Shown here piece after piece: positions 7,714 through 17,082 of a stretch of DNA of 64,000 nt (position 1 is the stretch's first letter; the number at the start of each line of letters is the position of its first letter). The position numbers were made by a program, and so were the translations under genes. The notes under the pieces were generated by a model that saw only the letters and a list, made by a program, of their open reading frames with translations, searched no databases and was not told where the DNA came from. Location: contig CABYXC010000005.1 of NCBI GenBank assembly GCA_902522865.1, positions 7,501 to 71,500 on the forward strand, read 5' to 3'. This DNA is from an uncultured Alphaproteobacteria bacterium (GTDB taxonomy: Bacteria > Pseudomonadota > Alphaproteobacteria > HIMB59 > GCA-002718135).

Positions 7714-9414
7714 ATGTTAAATTTTTTTAAAAAATTTATCTTTATTTTAGGTAAAGAGCATAAGTTAATAACATTTTTTGTAATTTGTTTAATGCTATTT
7801 GGCACTTTAGTTGAAGTTGCTAGTTTAGGCATGGTAATACCTCTTGTTTCTTCATTAAATGATCCTAGTTATCTTGAAGACATTTTTTTTTTAAATTACT
7901 TTAATTCTGAAAATAAACTTTTAGTTTTATTTCTTTTTATAATTTTAATTTTTTTATTTAAAACTTTTTTCTTTGTTGTTTTGAATTGGTTTCAATCAAA
8001 GTTAAATTTTCTAATACAAAGGAGAATAGCAAGTAAATTATTCAGTATATATTTATCTAAAAAATATAGTTTTTTTATAAATACTCCATCATCTAAAATA
8101 ATTCGAAATATCGTTACAGAAACTGCTCAAATTACTGAAAATACAATTAAAAGTTTTATGATATTGCTAACTGATACAATGGTTGGATTTGGGATTTTAT
8201 TATTTCTATTATATATAGAACCATTAGGAACAATATTTTCAATAAGTATTTTAATAGCAGTATTTTTTATTTTTAATAAAAATGTAAGTAAAATTACAAA
8301 AAAACTTGGTGATAAACGTCTTGATTTTGAAAATCGAATAATAAAAAATGTTCAAGAAGCAATTGGTGGAATAAAAGAAATTAAATTATATAATCTTGAA
8401 GATAGAATTTATTACAATTTCATGGAAAATAACATAGCAACAACTAATGTTAAAAGTTATCAAGATTTTATACTATCACTACCAAGATTACTTGCTGAAT
8501 TAACAGGAATAATTGTTTTAATTTTATTCATTATTATAATTTCCAATAATAATGACTATTATTCAAATATTCTTCCCTCTCTTGCTTTATTTGCAGCAGC
8601 TTTCTTTAAAATGATACCAAATATTAACAGAATGCAAAGTTCTTTACTAAACATAAAATATACTAATAAAACTTTCAATGATGTTTATAATGAAATTAAG
8701 AATTATAGCCCTCCAATAAAAGAAGATGTCAATAAAGTAAATTTTCAAAAAAAAATTAGTTTATCAAATATAGAATTCTCATATGATAAAAAAAATTTAA
8801 TATTCACAGATTTAAATTTAAACTTAGAATATGGTTATATTTATGGCATTTCAGGAGAAAGTGGTTCTGGTAAAAGTACATTAGTAGATTTAATTATGGG
8901 ATTTATTATGCCTGAAAAAGGAAGTATCATAGTTGATAACGTAGATATTAGTAAAAATATTTTAGCTTGGCAAAAAAATATAGCATATGTTCCACAAAAT
9001 ATTTTTTTAAACAATGAAACTCTATTAGAAAATATTATTTTTAGCAAAGATGAAAAAAAAATTGATCATAACTTACTTAATGAAATTATTAAAAAATGTC
9101 AGTTAAATGAATTTATTAATTCCCTCCCAAATGGTATTAATTCTAAAGTTGGAGAATTGGGAAACAGACTCTCTGGTGGACAAAAACAAAGAATAGGTAT
9201 TGCCAGAAGCTTATATAGAAATTCTTCTTTATTAATTCTTGATGAATCAACGAATTCACTCGACAAAAATACTGAGGATAAAATAATTGATATCATATTT
9301 AATTTAAAAAATAAAGTAACTGTTATTTTGATTTCTCATGATTTAAATTTAATCAAAAAATGTGATAAAATTATAAATATTAAAAACAATAAAGTGGAAA
9401 TTGTAGATGAATAA
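7714..9414 (+). CDS. ABC exporter, fused membrane and ATPase domains (PglK/MsbA-like)
   Basis: The 566 residues form a half-transporter: about six transmembrane segments in the first 320 residues and a nucleotide-binding domain after about 345. Walker A is GESGSGKST (381-389), the signature is LSGGQKQR, and Walker B is LLILDEST. Fusions of this type flip lipid-linked oligosaccharides (PglK) or lipid A (MsbA). No Wzx-type flippase is recognisable in the island, so this is the best candidate for moving the undecaprenyl-linked repeat unit across the inner membrane. Its 3' end overlaps the next gene by 8 bases. Export of another substrate cannot be excluded. Confidence 0.85.
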   Translation: MLNFFKKFIFILGKEHKLITFFVICLMLFGTLVEVASLGMVIPLVSSLNDPSYLEDIFFLNYFNSENKLLVLFLFIILIFLFKTFFFVVLNWFQSKLNFLIQRRIASKLFSIYLSKKYSFFINTPSSKIIRNIVTETAQITENTIKSFMILLTDTMVGFGILLFLLYIEPLGTIFSISILIAVFFIFNKNVSKITKKLGDKRLDFENRIIKNVQEAIGGIKEIKLYNLEDRIYYNFMENNIATTNVKSYQDFILSLPRLLAELTGIIVLILFIIIISNNNDYYSNILPSLALFAAAFFKMIPNINRMQSSLLNIKYTNKTFNDVYNEIKNYSPPIKEDVNKVNFQKKISLSNIEFSYDKKNLIFTDLNLNLEYGYIYGISGESGSGKSTLVDLIMGFIMPEKGSIIVDNVDISKNILAWQKNIAYVPQNIFLNNETLLENIIFSKDEKKIDHNLLNEIIKKCQLNEFINSLPNGINSKVGELGNRLSGGQKQRIGIARSLYRNSSLLILDESTNSLDKNTEDKIIDIIFNLKNKVTVILISHDLNLIKKCDKIINIKNNKVEIVDE

Positions 9415-10843
9415 TAAAGTTTCTTTTATATCTGGAAATTTTATAACAGCGCATCTTGGTCATATTAGGCTTTTTAAATATTCAAAAAAATTTACTAAAG
9501 AACTTGTTGTGGGAGTTTATAGTGATAAGCTGCTAAAATATAAATCTCCCGTTTCAGAAAAACAAAGATTGAGAGCTGTTAAAAATAACAAATTTGTTAC
9601 GAAAGCTGTAATAATAAATGAATCTCTAGAAAAAACTATTCTAAAAATAAATCCTTCATACGTAATTAAAGGTGCAGAATTTAAAAATAAAAAAAATCTT
9701 GAAAACAAAATACTAAAAAAAATTCAAGGTAAATTAATATTTTTTTCAGATAAAAGTGAAGATATTGCGTCAAATTATTTAATAAATAAAAATATTAATT
9801 TTTTTCAAACTAATAAATTAATAAAACTACCAAATCAATTTTTAAGAAAACATAAAATTAAAATATCTAAAATTAATAAAATCATAAATGATTTCAAACT
9901 AAAAAAAATTTGTGTAATTGGAGATGTCATTGTTGATGAATATATAGATTGTGAAACTGTTGGGATATCACAAGAAGATTCTACATTAGTTGTTAGGCCA
10001 AATAAGAAAAACTTGTATGTTGGTGGAGCTGGAATTGTCGCTTCACATGCTTCAGGTCTAGGAGCTAGTGTAGATTTATATTCTTTTGCAGGTAATGATA
10101 CTTCACTAAAATTTTTGAATAAAAAATTGAAAAATTATTCAGTAAATAATTTTATACATTTTAATTCTGAAATAAGTACACATAAAAAAACAAGGTATAT
10201 TAAAAATAATAACATTTTATTTAGGGTAAATGATATAAATTCCTATAAGTTATCAAAAGAACAAGAAACTATACTATTGAAAAAATTAAAAAGTAAAAAA
10301 AATTATTATGATTTAGTAATTTTTTCTGATTTCAACTATGGCTGTCTTTCAGAGAACATCATTAAAAAAATACAAACTATTTTTAAAAGTAATAAAATTA
10401 TTAAAGCGGGTGATAGCCAATCTTCATCTCAGACTGGTGACATTAAAAAGTTTAAAAATTTCGACTTAGTTACTGCTACAGAATATGAGTTACGTTTAAA
10501 TATGAATGATTTTGAAAATAATATAACCTTCATTGCTAATAAATTTATCAAAAATTATAAATGTAAAAACATAATTATAAAGCTTGGAAAAAATGGAATT
10601 TTTATTCATTCTTTAGATGGTTCATCAAAAATAATTTCAGATAGTCTTGGTGCATTAAATCTTTATCCAAAAAATATTTCTGGAGCAGGGGATGCTTTTT
10701 TAGTTGCTTCTTCATTATCAATTAGTTCTAAATCTAGTATCTGGGAAGCAAGCATTATTGGAAGTCTTGCCTCAGCATTACAAATAAGTAGAGAAGGAAA
10801 TGTTCCAATTTCAAACGAAGAAATATCAAACTTATTTAACTAA
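9407..10843 (+). CDS. Bifunctional cytidylyltransferase-like / PfkB sugar kinase, HldE-like with reversed domain order
   Basis: The 478 residues carry two domains. Residues 1 to about 140 resemble a small nucleotidyltransferase, with the HxGH motif as HLGH at 16-19. Residues from about 165 to the end are a PfkB-family kinase resembling the HldE/RfaE kinase: VIGDVIVDEYI, SQEDSTLVVRP, GGAGIVASHASGLGA and the catalytic GAGD at 426-429. In E. coli HldE the kinase comes first and the transferase second, so the order here is reversed. The terminal STT motif usual in the transferase is not evident, leaving that activity uncertain. A role in making nucleotide-activated heptose is likely, given the other heptose genes. 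Confidence 0.8.
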   Translation: MNNKVSFISGNFITAHLGHIRLFKYSKKFTKELVVGVYSDKLLKYKSPVSEKQRLRAVKNNKFVTKAVIINESLEKTILKINPSYVIKGAEFKNKKNLENKILKKIQGKLIFFSDKSEDIASNYLINKNINFFQTNKLIKLPNQFLRKHKIKISKINKIINDFKLKKICVIGDVIVDEYIDCETVGISQEDSTLVVRPNKKNLYVGGAGIVASHASGLGASVDLYSFAGNDTSLKFLNKKLKNYSVNNFIHFNSEISTHKKTRYIKNNNILFRVNDINSYKLSKEQETILLKKLKSKKNYYDLVIFSDFNYGCLSENIIKKIQTIFKSNKIIKAGDSQSSSQTGDIKKFKNFDLVTATEYELRLNMNDFENNITFIANKFIKNYKCKNIIIKLGKNGIFIHSLDGSSKIISDSLGALNLYPKNISGAGDAFLVASSLSISSKSSIWEASIIGSLASALQISREGNVPISNEEISNLFN

Positions 10844-11535
10844 TGAAAGCAATTTTATTATGTGCTGGAAAGGGTACTCGTTTAAAACCAATAACTAATT
10901 ATATACCTAAGTGTTTAGTTCCAATAAATGGACAGCCACTTTTAGATATTTGGCTGACAAAATTAGAAAAGCTAAAAATTAATAAAATTTATATAAATAC
11001 GCATCACCTTAATAATCAAGTGGAAAAATTTGTTAAAAATCATAAATTGAAATCTAGAATAACTTTAGTTTATGAAAAAAGATTACTTAATACTGCCGGC
11101 ACTTTAAATAAATTATTGGATGATGTAATTGACCAAGAATGTTTATTAATTCATGCTGATAATTATTGCCAAGATGATCTCAGCCTACTAATTAAAACTC
11201 ATCGTAATAGACCCAATAATTGCTTTATGACTATGATGCTTTTCAAAACTAAGGAGCCTTCAAAGTGTGGTATTGTGAATCTTAACAAAGATAATGTAGT
11301 AACAAACTACTATGAAAAGAAAAAGAAATTCAATGGAAATATTGCAAATGGAGCAATTTATGTTCTTTCAAAAGAATTTTTACTTTCTTATAAACAAAAG
11401 TTTAATAATGCTAAAAATTTTTCTGAACATGTTATTCCTTTATGTATGAATAAAATTTATACATATCTTACAAAGAAATTATTTATTGACATAGGAACTC
11501 CTAAAAAATATAAAGAAGTATTAAACTTAAAATAA
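10843..11535 (+). CDS. Sugar-1-phosphate nucleotidyltransferase (HddC / mannose-1-phosphate guanylyltransferase-like)
   Basis: The 230-residue single-domain NTP_transferase begins MKAILLCAGKGTRLKPIT, then KCLVPINGQPLLDIWL. The metal-binding segment is LLIHADNYCQDD, and NGAIYVLSKEF supplies the sugar-binding part. The length fits D-glycero-D-manno-heptose 1-phosphate guanylyltransferase (HddC) and short mannose-1-phosphate guanylyltransferases, which cannot be told apart by eye. The start codon overlaps the stop of the HldE-like gene (TAATG), so the two are probably translated together and may share a pathway. Confidence 0.85.
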   Translation: MKAILLCAGKGTRLKPITNYIPKCLVPINGQPLLDIWLTKLEKLKINKIYINTHHLNNQVEKFVKNHKLKSRITLVYEKRLLNTAGTLNKLLDDVIDQECLLIHADNYCQDDLSLLIKTHRNRPNNCFMTMMLFKTKEPSKCGIVNLNKDNVVTNYYEKKKKFNGNIANGAIYVLSKEFLLSYKQKFNNAKNFSEHVIPLCMNKIYTYLTKKLFIDIGTPKKYKEVLNLK

Positions 11536-11564
11536 TATCTTCGAAAACAATAAATAACTAATTA

Positions 11565-12551
11565 ATGAGACTAAGCGTAGTTATTCCAAATTATAATCAT
11601 GGAGAATTTATAGAAGAGCAAGTTGATGCAATCATAAATCAAGAATATAAATGTTTTGAACTTATTATCATAGATGATAAATCAACTGACAATAGTTTAG
11701 ACATAATAAAAAAAATTATAAAACAATACCCAAATGAGAACATCAGACTATATGAAAATTATAAAAATATCGGACCCCTAGATACCTTAAATAAAGGATT
11801 AGAATTATCAAAAGGTGAATATATCTATTTTCCTTCAGCTGATGACAGAATATGTAAAAACTTATTTCAAGAGGCTTTCTTAATGTTTAAAAAATATCCT
11901 CAATCAGGAATTTTTAGTGCTTTAGGTTATCAAATGGACAAAAAAGGTAAGTTTCAAAATTTAGTTTCAAGTCCACTAATAAGTAATGAAAGAATATATT
12001 TAGATTCTTTTGAAGTAAAAAAATATCTTAAAAAATATGGTTTTTGGATTGTTGGTCAAACAATGATTTTTAAAAAAAACTGCTTTACTGATTTTGATAT
12101 AAAATTTAATCCACAATTAAAGCATTATTCGGATATTTTTGTTCCAATTGTAATTGCGTCAAAATATGGGGCATGTTTTGTGCCAAAAACATTAGCAAGT
12201 TGGAGATATTACAGTGGATACGCTGAAACAAATTTTTCAGATAAGTCGAGTGATCATGAATTATTTAATAAATTCACAAAAATTTGTCGTTCTTCCAAAT
12301 TTAAAAATTTGATTCCAGAAACTTTTATTCTACAACTTATTAATCAAAAAAAAATTTTTTATTTAAATAGAAAATTATTCAAAAATAGAGAAAATAATTT
12401 CTTAAATATATTTATTATTAAGCTTATCTTAATTTTTTTTATTTATATTTATTTTTTTAAATTTAATATTTTAAAGACTTTTTTCGTACTTTGGAGTAAA
12501 AGAAGAAATAAAGCTCATTACATTATTGAAGATACTAGATTAAAATATTAG
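11565..12551 (+). CDS. GT2 glycosyltransferase with C-terminal membrane segment
   Basis: This family 2 glycosyltransferase of 328 residues opens with MRLSVVIPNYNHGEFIEEQV, has the IIIDDKSTDNS nucleotide-binding motif, and has FPSADDRICKN in the place of the DxD metal site. A strongly hydrophobic stretch at about 283-305 may anchor it to the membrane. It would add one sugar of the repeat unit at the cytoplasmic face. Donor and acceptor are unknown. A 29-base gap separates it from the preceding gene, and three bases separate it from the following methyltransferase. Confidence 0.88.
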   Translation: MRLSVVIPNYNHGEFIEEQVDAIINQEYKCFELIIIDDKSTDNSLDIIKKIIKQYPNENIRLYENYKNIGPLDTLNKGLELSKGEYIYFPSADDRICKNLFQEAFLMFKKYPQSGIFSALGYQMDKKGKFQNLVSSPLISNERIYLDSFEVKKYLKKYGFWIVGQTMIFKKNCFTDFDIKFNPQLKHYSDIFVPIVIASKYGACFVPKTLASWRYYSGYAETNFSDKSSDHELFNKFTKICRSSKFKNLIPETFILQLINQKKIFYLNRKLFKNRENNFLNIFIIKLILIFFIYIYFFKFNILKTFFVLWSKRRNKAHYIIEDTRLKY

Positions 12552-12554
12552 TTT

Positions 12555-13205
12555 ATGAAACAAAATTTATTCAGAAATCAAGATGGGTCTATAAGGGAAA
12601 TACTAGATAACATAGAAGGCATATCATTCAAAAATAGCCCATTAGATTTTTTTATATTATTAGCCAGATACAAATTTGCAATGAGATTTTTAAGAAAAAA
12701 TCATAATGTTATTGATGTTGGTTGTGGTCACGGCCTAGGTACAATTTTTCTCTCTAAATATTGTAAATCAATAACAGGTATAGATCTTGATAAAGATTTA
12801 ATATCAGAAAACATAAACAATAACAAAAAAATAAGAAATATATCATTTCAAGAATCTAATATTTTAAATCCTGATAAAAAACTTTTAAATAAATTTGATG
12901 CTCTTGTTTCTATGGATGTAATTGAGCATTTTAACTCTAAAGATATTACAAAAGTTATTAGGAACTATTTTAAACTTTTAAATAAAAAGGGTTTTGCAGT
13001 AATAGGTACGCCAAATTTAAATTCAAGAAAATATGCTTCCAAAAGAAGACTAGATACTCATGAGTATGAATTTACTCATGATGATTTTGAAAAAAAGCTA
13101 AAAAAAATTTTTAAAAATGTTTTTGTTTTCAGTATGACTGATGAGGTAGTTTCAACCTCTTTTCCAAAAATGTCTTGGTATTTAATGGCAATTTGCACTA
13201 AATAG
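12555..13205 (+). CDS. Class I SAM-dependent methyltransferase
   Basis: The 216 residues show the Rossmann-like SAM-binding motif NVIDVGCGHGLGTIFLS around 50-66, the acidic ribose-binding ITGIDLD, and the post-motif DALVSMDVIEHF typical of the Methyltransf_11/UbiE group. The acceptor is not identifiable. Inside the island it most likely O-methylates a sugar or a lipid-linked glycan. It is placed between a glycosyltransferase and an epimerase with gaps of three and four bases. Confidence 0.82.
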   Translation: MKQNLFRNQDGSIREILDNIEGISFKNSPLDFFILLARYKFAMRFLRKNHNVIDVGCGHGLGTIFLSKYCKSITGIDLDKDLISENINNNKKIRNISFQESNILNPDKKLLNKFDALVSMDVIEHFNSKDITKVIRNYFKLLNKKGFAVIGTPNLNSRKYASKRRLDTHEYEFTHDDFEKKLKKIFKNVFVFSMTDEVVSTSFPKMSWYLMAICTK

Positions 13206-13209
13206 TTTT

Positions 13210-14202
13210 ATGAAAAAAATTACAGTAGCAGTAACAGGGGGAGCGGGTTTTATAGGAAGTCACCTAGTTGAAAGATTACTTAAAGAAAATTATAAAGTTA
13301 AGTTAATTGACAATTTTTACAATGGAAAAAAAGCAAATCTCAAAGACTTTATAAATAATAAAAACTTAACAATTTACAAAACTGATATTTTAGAAAAAAA
13401 AAAATTAGATAAAATATTTACTAATTGTAAATTTGTTTTTCACTTAGCCGCTTTAGCAGACATTGTGCCTTCTATTGAGAAGCCTCAAGCTTATTATGAT
13501 ACAAATGTCACAGGTACATTCAATGTTTTAGAAGCAGCAAAAAAAAATAATGTAGAAAAAATTATTTATTCAGCATCCTCTTCTTGCTATGGTATTAAAA
13601 ATAATCCTCCGTTCACTGAAAATTCAAGTATTTCAACAGAATACCCTTATGCATTAACGAAATATCTTGGAGAACAACTGATAAGTCATTGGGGAAAAAT
13701 TTATAAATTGAATTTTGCCTCTTTAAGACTTTTTAATGTTTATGGTCCGAGATCCAGAACTTCTGGAGCATATGGTGCAGTTTTTGGTGTCTTTTTAGCA
13801 CAGAAAATTTCAAATCAACCCTTTACAGTAGTTGGAGATGGAAAACAAAGAAGAGATTTTATTTATGTTGGAGATGTTGTTGACGCTTTTTATAAAGCAG
13901 CTTTATCAAAAAATAATAATATCAAAGTAAATATTGGCACAGGTAAAGCTCACAGTATAAATTATTTAACTACTCTCTTGAAAGGAGAAAAGGTTTATAT
14001 ACCAAAAAGGCCCGGTGAACCAGACATCACTTTGGCAGATATTAAACTAGCAAAAAAATTAATTAAATGGAAACCAACTACTTCTTTTGAAAATGGTGTT
14101 GAAATAATGTTAAAAAATATTGATAACTGGATTAATGCACCTTTGTGGAATAAAAACAATATATCAAAAGCAACAAAAAATTGGTTTAAATATTTAAGTT
14201 AA
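13210..14202 (+). CDS. NAD-dependent sugar-nucleotide epimerase/dehydratase (GalE/WbpP-like SDR)
   Basis: This extended SDR of 330 residues has TGGAGFIGSHL at the NAD site, FHLAALADIVPSIEKP, YSASSSCYG and the catalytic YALTK. RLFNVYGPRS and RRDFIYVGDVV belong to the substrate domain. The best general match is UDP-glucose/UDP-GlcNAc 4-epimerases. Exact substrate specificity cannot be read from sequence. It begins a short run of sugar genes (two SDR enzymes, then the HddA-like kinase). Confidence 0.85.
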   Translation: MKKITVAVTGGAGFIGSHLVERLLKENYKVKLIDNFYNGKKANLKDFINNKNLTIYKTDILEKKKLDKIFTNCKFVFHLAALADIVPSIEKPQAYYDTNVTGTFNVLEAAKKNNVEKIIYSASSSCYGIKNNPPFTENSSISTEYPYALTKYLGEQLISHWGKIYKLNFASLRLFNVYGPRSRTSGAYGAVFGVFLAQKISNQPFTVVGDGKQRRDFIYVGDVVDAFYKAALSKNNNIKVNIGTGKAHSINYLTTLLKGEKVYIPKRPGEPDITLADIKLAKKLIKWKPTTSFENGVEIMLKNIDNWINAPLWNKNNISKATKNWFKYLS

Positions 14203-14205
14203 AAA

Positions 14206-15045
14206 ATGAAAGTTGTATCTATTACAGGACCCACTGGTTTTATTGGCTCTCATTTACTAAAAGAGATTAATAAAGAAAATTTTAAAATAAACTTACTATC
14301 AAGAAAGAAAATAAAAATTAATAATAAAAAAAATACTTATATTAGTTTTGATCTTGACAATAAATATAATAATTGTTTTAAAAAAATTGGATCTCCTAAC
14401 GTATTAATTCACTTAGCTTGGGGCGGAATTCCCAATTATACATCAAAGTATCATTTAAAGGAGGAATTAAAAAAACAATATATATTTTTATCGAGTTGTA
14501 TAAAAAATGGTCTTAAAAATTTAATAATTACAGGCACTTGTCTTGAGTATGGACATATAAATGGTAGATTAAAAGAAAGTATGCTTGTAAAACCAAAAAT
14601 TGCCTATGCAAAGGCTAAATATAAATTATATAACAAATTAATAAAATTAAAAAAAAAATACAATTTTAACTTAGTATGGGCTAGGGTATTTTATGTTTAC
14701 GGTGAAAATTCTACGCATAAGACCATATATTCTGAATTGAAAGAAGCAATTAATAATAATCAAAAATTTTTTAATATGTCTCCAGGTGATCAGATTAGAG
14801 ACTATATTCATATATCTGAATTAATTAAAATTTTAATTTTATTCACAAAATTGCATAAAGATATAGGCATAATTAATATATGCTCAGGAAAGAAATTAAT
14901 GCTGAAAAATATTGTGAAGGATTGGATAAAAAAAAATAAATCTTTGATTAAAATTAATACAGGTTACTATAAATACAATAGTTATGAGCCCAAAAACATT
15001 ATAGGCTCAACAAGAAAACTAAACTATTTTTTAAAAAATAAATGA
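14206..15045 (+). CDS. NAD-dependent sugar-nucleotide reductase/epimerase (short SDR, paralogue 1)
   Basis: The 279-residue extended SDR has TGPTGFIGSHL, HLAWGGIPNY, TGTCLEYG and the catalytic YAKAK. RVFYVYGENS and RDYIHISEL lie in the substrate domain. It shares this same set of unusual motifs (W-G/E-x plus a CLEYG-type strand and FYVYG) with the genes at 20565 and 26562, so the three are paralogues. This subgroup resembles RfbJ-type CDP-sugar 4-keto reductases and dTDP-6-deoxytalose-type dehydrogenases. It overlaps the HddA-like gene by 4 bases. Confidence 0.8.
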   Translation: MKVVSITGPTGFIGSHLLKEINKENFKINLLSRKKIKINNKKNTYISFDLDNKYNNCFKKIGSPNVLIHLAWGGIPNYTSKYHLKEELKKQYIFLSSCIKNGLKNLIITGTCLEYGHINGRLKESMLVKPKIAYAKAKYKLYNKLIKLKKKYNFNLVWARVFYVYGENSTHKTIYSELKEAINNNQKFFNMSPGDQIRDYIHISELIKILILFTKLHKDIGIINICSGKKLMLKNIVKDWIKKNKSLIKINTGYYKYNSYEPKNIIGSTRKLNYFLKNK

Positions 15046-16019
15046 TTATATCCAGGACTCCTCTAAGAATAAGTTTTGCTGGCGGTGGCACAGACATAAA
15101 AAGTTACTATGCTTATAACAATTTTGGTCATGTTATTAGCTGTGGAATAAATAAATATATTTATGTAGCTATAAAAAAACAATCATTAATTTCTGATTAT
15201 AAATATAGAATAAAATGGGATAAAATTGAAAATTGTAATTCTATTGATGAAATAAAACATCCAATAATAAAGGCAGCTTTAAAATATTTTAATATAGAAG
15301 ATAGTTTAGAAATAATTACTTTTTCTGATGTGCCTATAGGAACAGGCTTAGGATCATCCAGTACATTTACTGTGGGGCTTGTAAATGCATTATTAGCGTA
15401 TCTAGGTAGAAGAGCTACTAAGGGTCAAATGGCAGATTTAGCTTCAAAAATTGAAATAGATATTTTGAAAAGAAATATCGGAAAACAAGACCATTATGCT
15501 GCTTCATACGGAAAGCTTCATGAATATATTTTTAAAGATGATGAAAGTGTTGAAGTGCATCCTGTTATCTCTAATTCAAAAATCTTTAATCAAATTGAGA
15601 GTAGATGTTCACTCTTCTATACTCATCAAAAAAGGGATGCTAGTAAAATTTTAAAAAGTGTTAAAGTTAAAAAAAACTTTAATATTTTGAATGCTCAAAA
15701 AAATCAAATTAAAGACTATATAGATATTTTTTCAGGAAAAAAAAATATAAATTATTTTGGTAAATATTTACATGAAGGTTGGTTATTAAAAAAATCAACT
15801 TCTAGGACGATATCAAATAAAAATATTGATTTTAATTATAAAAAAGCTTTAAGTCTTGGTGCAACTGGTGGAAAGATATTAGGTGCAGGAGGAGGTGGTT
15901 TTTTACTGTTATTTTCTCCTATCAATAAAATAAATAAAATTAAAAACAACTTGAAAGATTATCAGAAAATTGATTTTAAGTTTGAAAGTAGTGGAACTAG
16001 GATAACATATTTTGACTAA
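15042..16019 (+). CDS. hddA: GHMP kinase, D-glycero-D-manno-heptose 7-phosphate kinase-like
   Basis: The start IISRTPLRISFAGGGTDIKSYY is the characteristic opening of HddA-type sugar kinases. The ATP loop is PIGTGLGSSSTFTVG, and the C-terminal GATGGKILGAGGGGF completes the GHMP pattern. The 325 residues match the family. HddA phosphorylates heptose 7-phosphate at C1, giving the 1,7-bisphosphate that GmhB then trims. A GmhB domain is present in the fusion gene at 27445. Related fucose and mannose kinases share these motifs, so the substrate remains an inference. Confidence 0.86.
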   Translation: MIISRTPLRISFAGGGTDIKSYYAYNNFGHVISCGINKYIYVAIKKQSLISDYKYRIKWDKIENCNSIDEIKHPIIKAALKYFNIEDSLEIITFSDVPIGTGLGSSSTFTVGLVNALLAYLGRRATKGQMADLASKIEIDILKRNIGKQDHYAASYGKLHEYIFKDDESVEVHPVISNSKIFNQIESRCSLFYTHQKRDASKILKSVKVKKNFNILNAQKNQIKDYIDIFSGKKNINYFGKYLHEGWLLKKSTSRTISNKNIDFNYKKALSLGATGGKILGAGGGGFLLLFSPINKINKIKNNLKDYQKIDFKFESSGTRITYFD

Positions 16020-17082
16020 AATTAGTTACATACCATTTTCACAAAACAGTGCTAATCTTGGATATGATAAAAGAAATATTTTACTTTATTCTAAATTATC
16101 AAACACCAAAATAGATGAATTTACACATAGTGAGAATTCAGAAATTGTTATATTGCCACCATCATTTGATCCAACCGATACATCTATATTTAATTATAAA
16201 AATAAAAAAATTATTTATCAATTAGTGGATGATTATTTATCTGTATCAGCTTTTTCATTCAAAAATATTTTTAGGGGTGTAATTAATTATATCTTAGGTA
16301 AGGGAAAAAAAATTTGTTTTAATTATAAAAAGCAACAAGAGAATCTATGCAAATTATCAGATGCTATTATTTGTTCTAGTGAGGAGCAGAAAAAAAAAAT
16401 TGAAAAATTTAATAAAAATTGTCATATTTTTTTTGAGGGAAATTTCCATATATCAGATGCAAAGAACAATGCGCCAATTAATTCAGATACAACAAGATTA
16501 GTTTGGGAAGGAAGGGCAGAAAATCTTAATAATTTGTCAATAATCTCAGAAGCATTTATTAAACTCTCCAAAAAATATAAAATTGAACTTCATATAATTT
16601 CTGATTATGATTTTAAGAGATTTTTTTTCTTTAGAATGTCATCAATAAAATTATTAAAAAAAATATTTGGTGAATTATTTCAACTCAATACAACATTTAA
16701 AAAATCTAATGTTTTTTTTCATCAATGGAATAAAAATTTTGTATCATCCATTATCAAAAGTTGTGATTTTGCGATAATTCCATTGGATGTCAATAACAAA
16801 TTTCTTTTTGGAAAAAGTATGAATAAATTAATTTTAATGTGGAGAAATGAAATAATTGCTTTAACTTCTCCAATTGCTTCTTACAAAAACTTATCTAAGT
16901 CTATTGATATTGAGTTTTGTTGTAAAAATTCAGATGAATGGTTTAAAAAGATAGAAAATCTGATTTTAAATATTAAAAATAAAGAAATTCATATGAAAAA
17001 GATAAAAAAAATAATTAATGATAAATATTCCGAAGAAAAATTTATAGAACAATGGAATAAAGTTATACAATCGGTAAAATGA
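16012..17082 (+). CDS. Putative glycosyltransferase (GT4-like)
   Basis: The 356 residues begin at a TTG codon that overlaps the preceding stop by 8 bases. The alternative ATG codons lie well inside the conserved part. The fold pattern suggests a GT-B enzyme: an N-terminal domain with IICSSEEQKKKI (a typical mid-protein stretch of GT4 proteins), then RLVWEGRAENLNNL at the start of the second domain, and DFAIIPLDVN further on. I do not see a clean E-x7-E motif. The sugar donor is unknown. Context says it adds a residue of the repeat unit. Confidence 0.65.
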   Translation: MTKISYIPFSQNSANLGYDKRNILLYSKLSNTKIDEFTHSENSEIVILPPSFDPTDTSIFNYKNKKIIYQLVDDYLSVSAFSFKNIFRGVINYILGKGKKICFNYKKQQENLCKLSDAIICSSEEQKKKIEKFNKNCHIFFEGNFHISDAKNNAPINSDTTRLVWEGRAENLNNLSIISEAFIKLSKKYKIELHIISDYDFKRFFFFRMSSIKLLKKIFGELFQLNTTFKKSNVFFHQWNKNFVSSIIKSCDFAIIPLDVNNKFLFGKSMNKLILMWRNEIIALTSPIASYKNLSKSIDIEFCCKNSDEWFKKIENLILNIKNKEIHMKKIKKIINDKYSEEKFIEQWNKVIQSVK

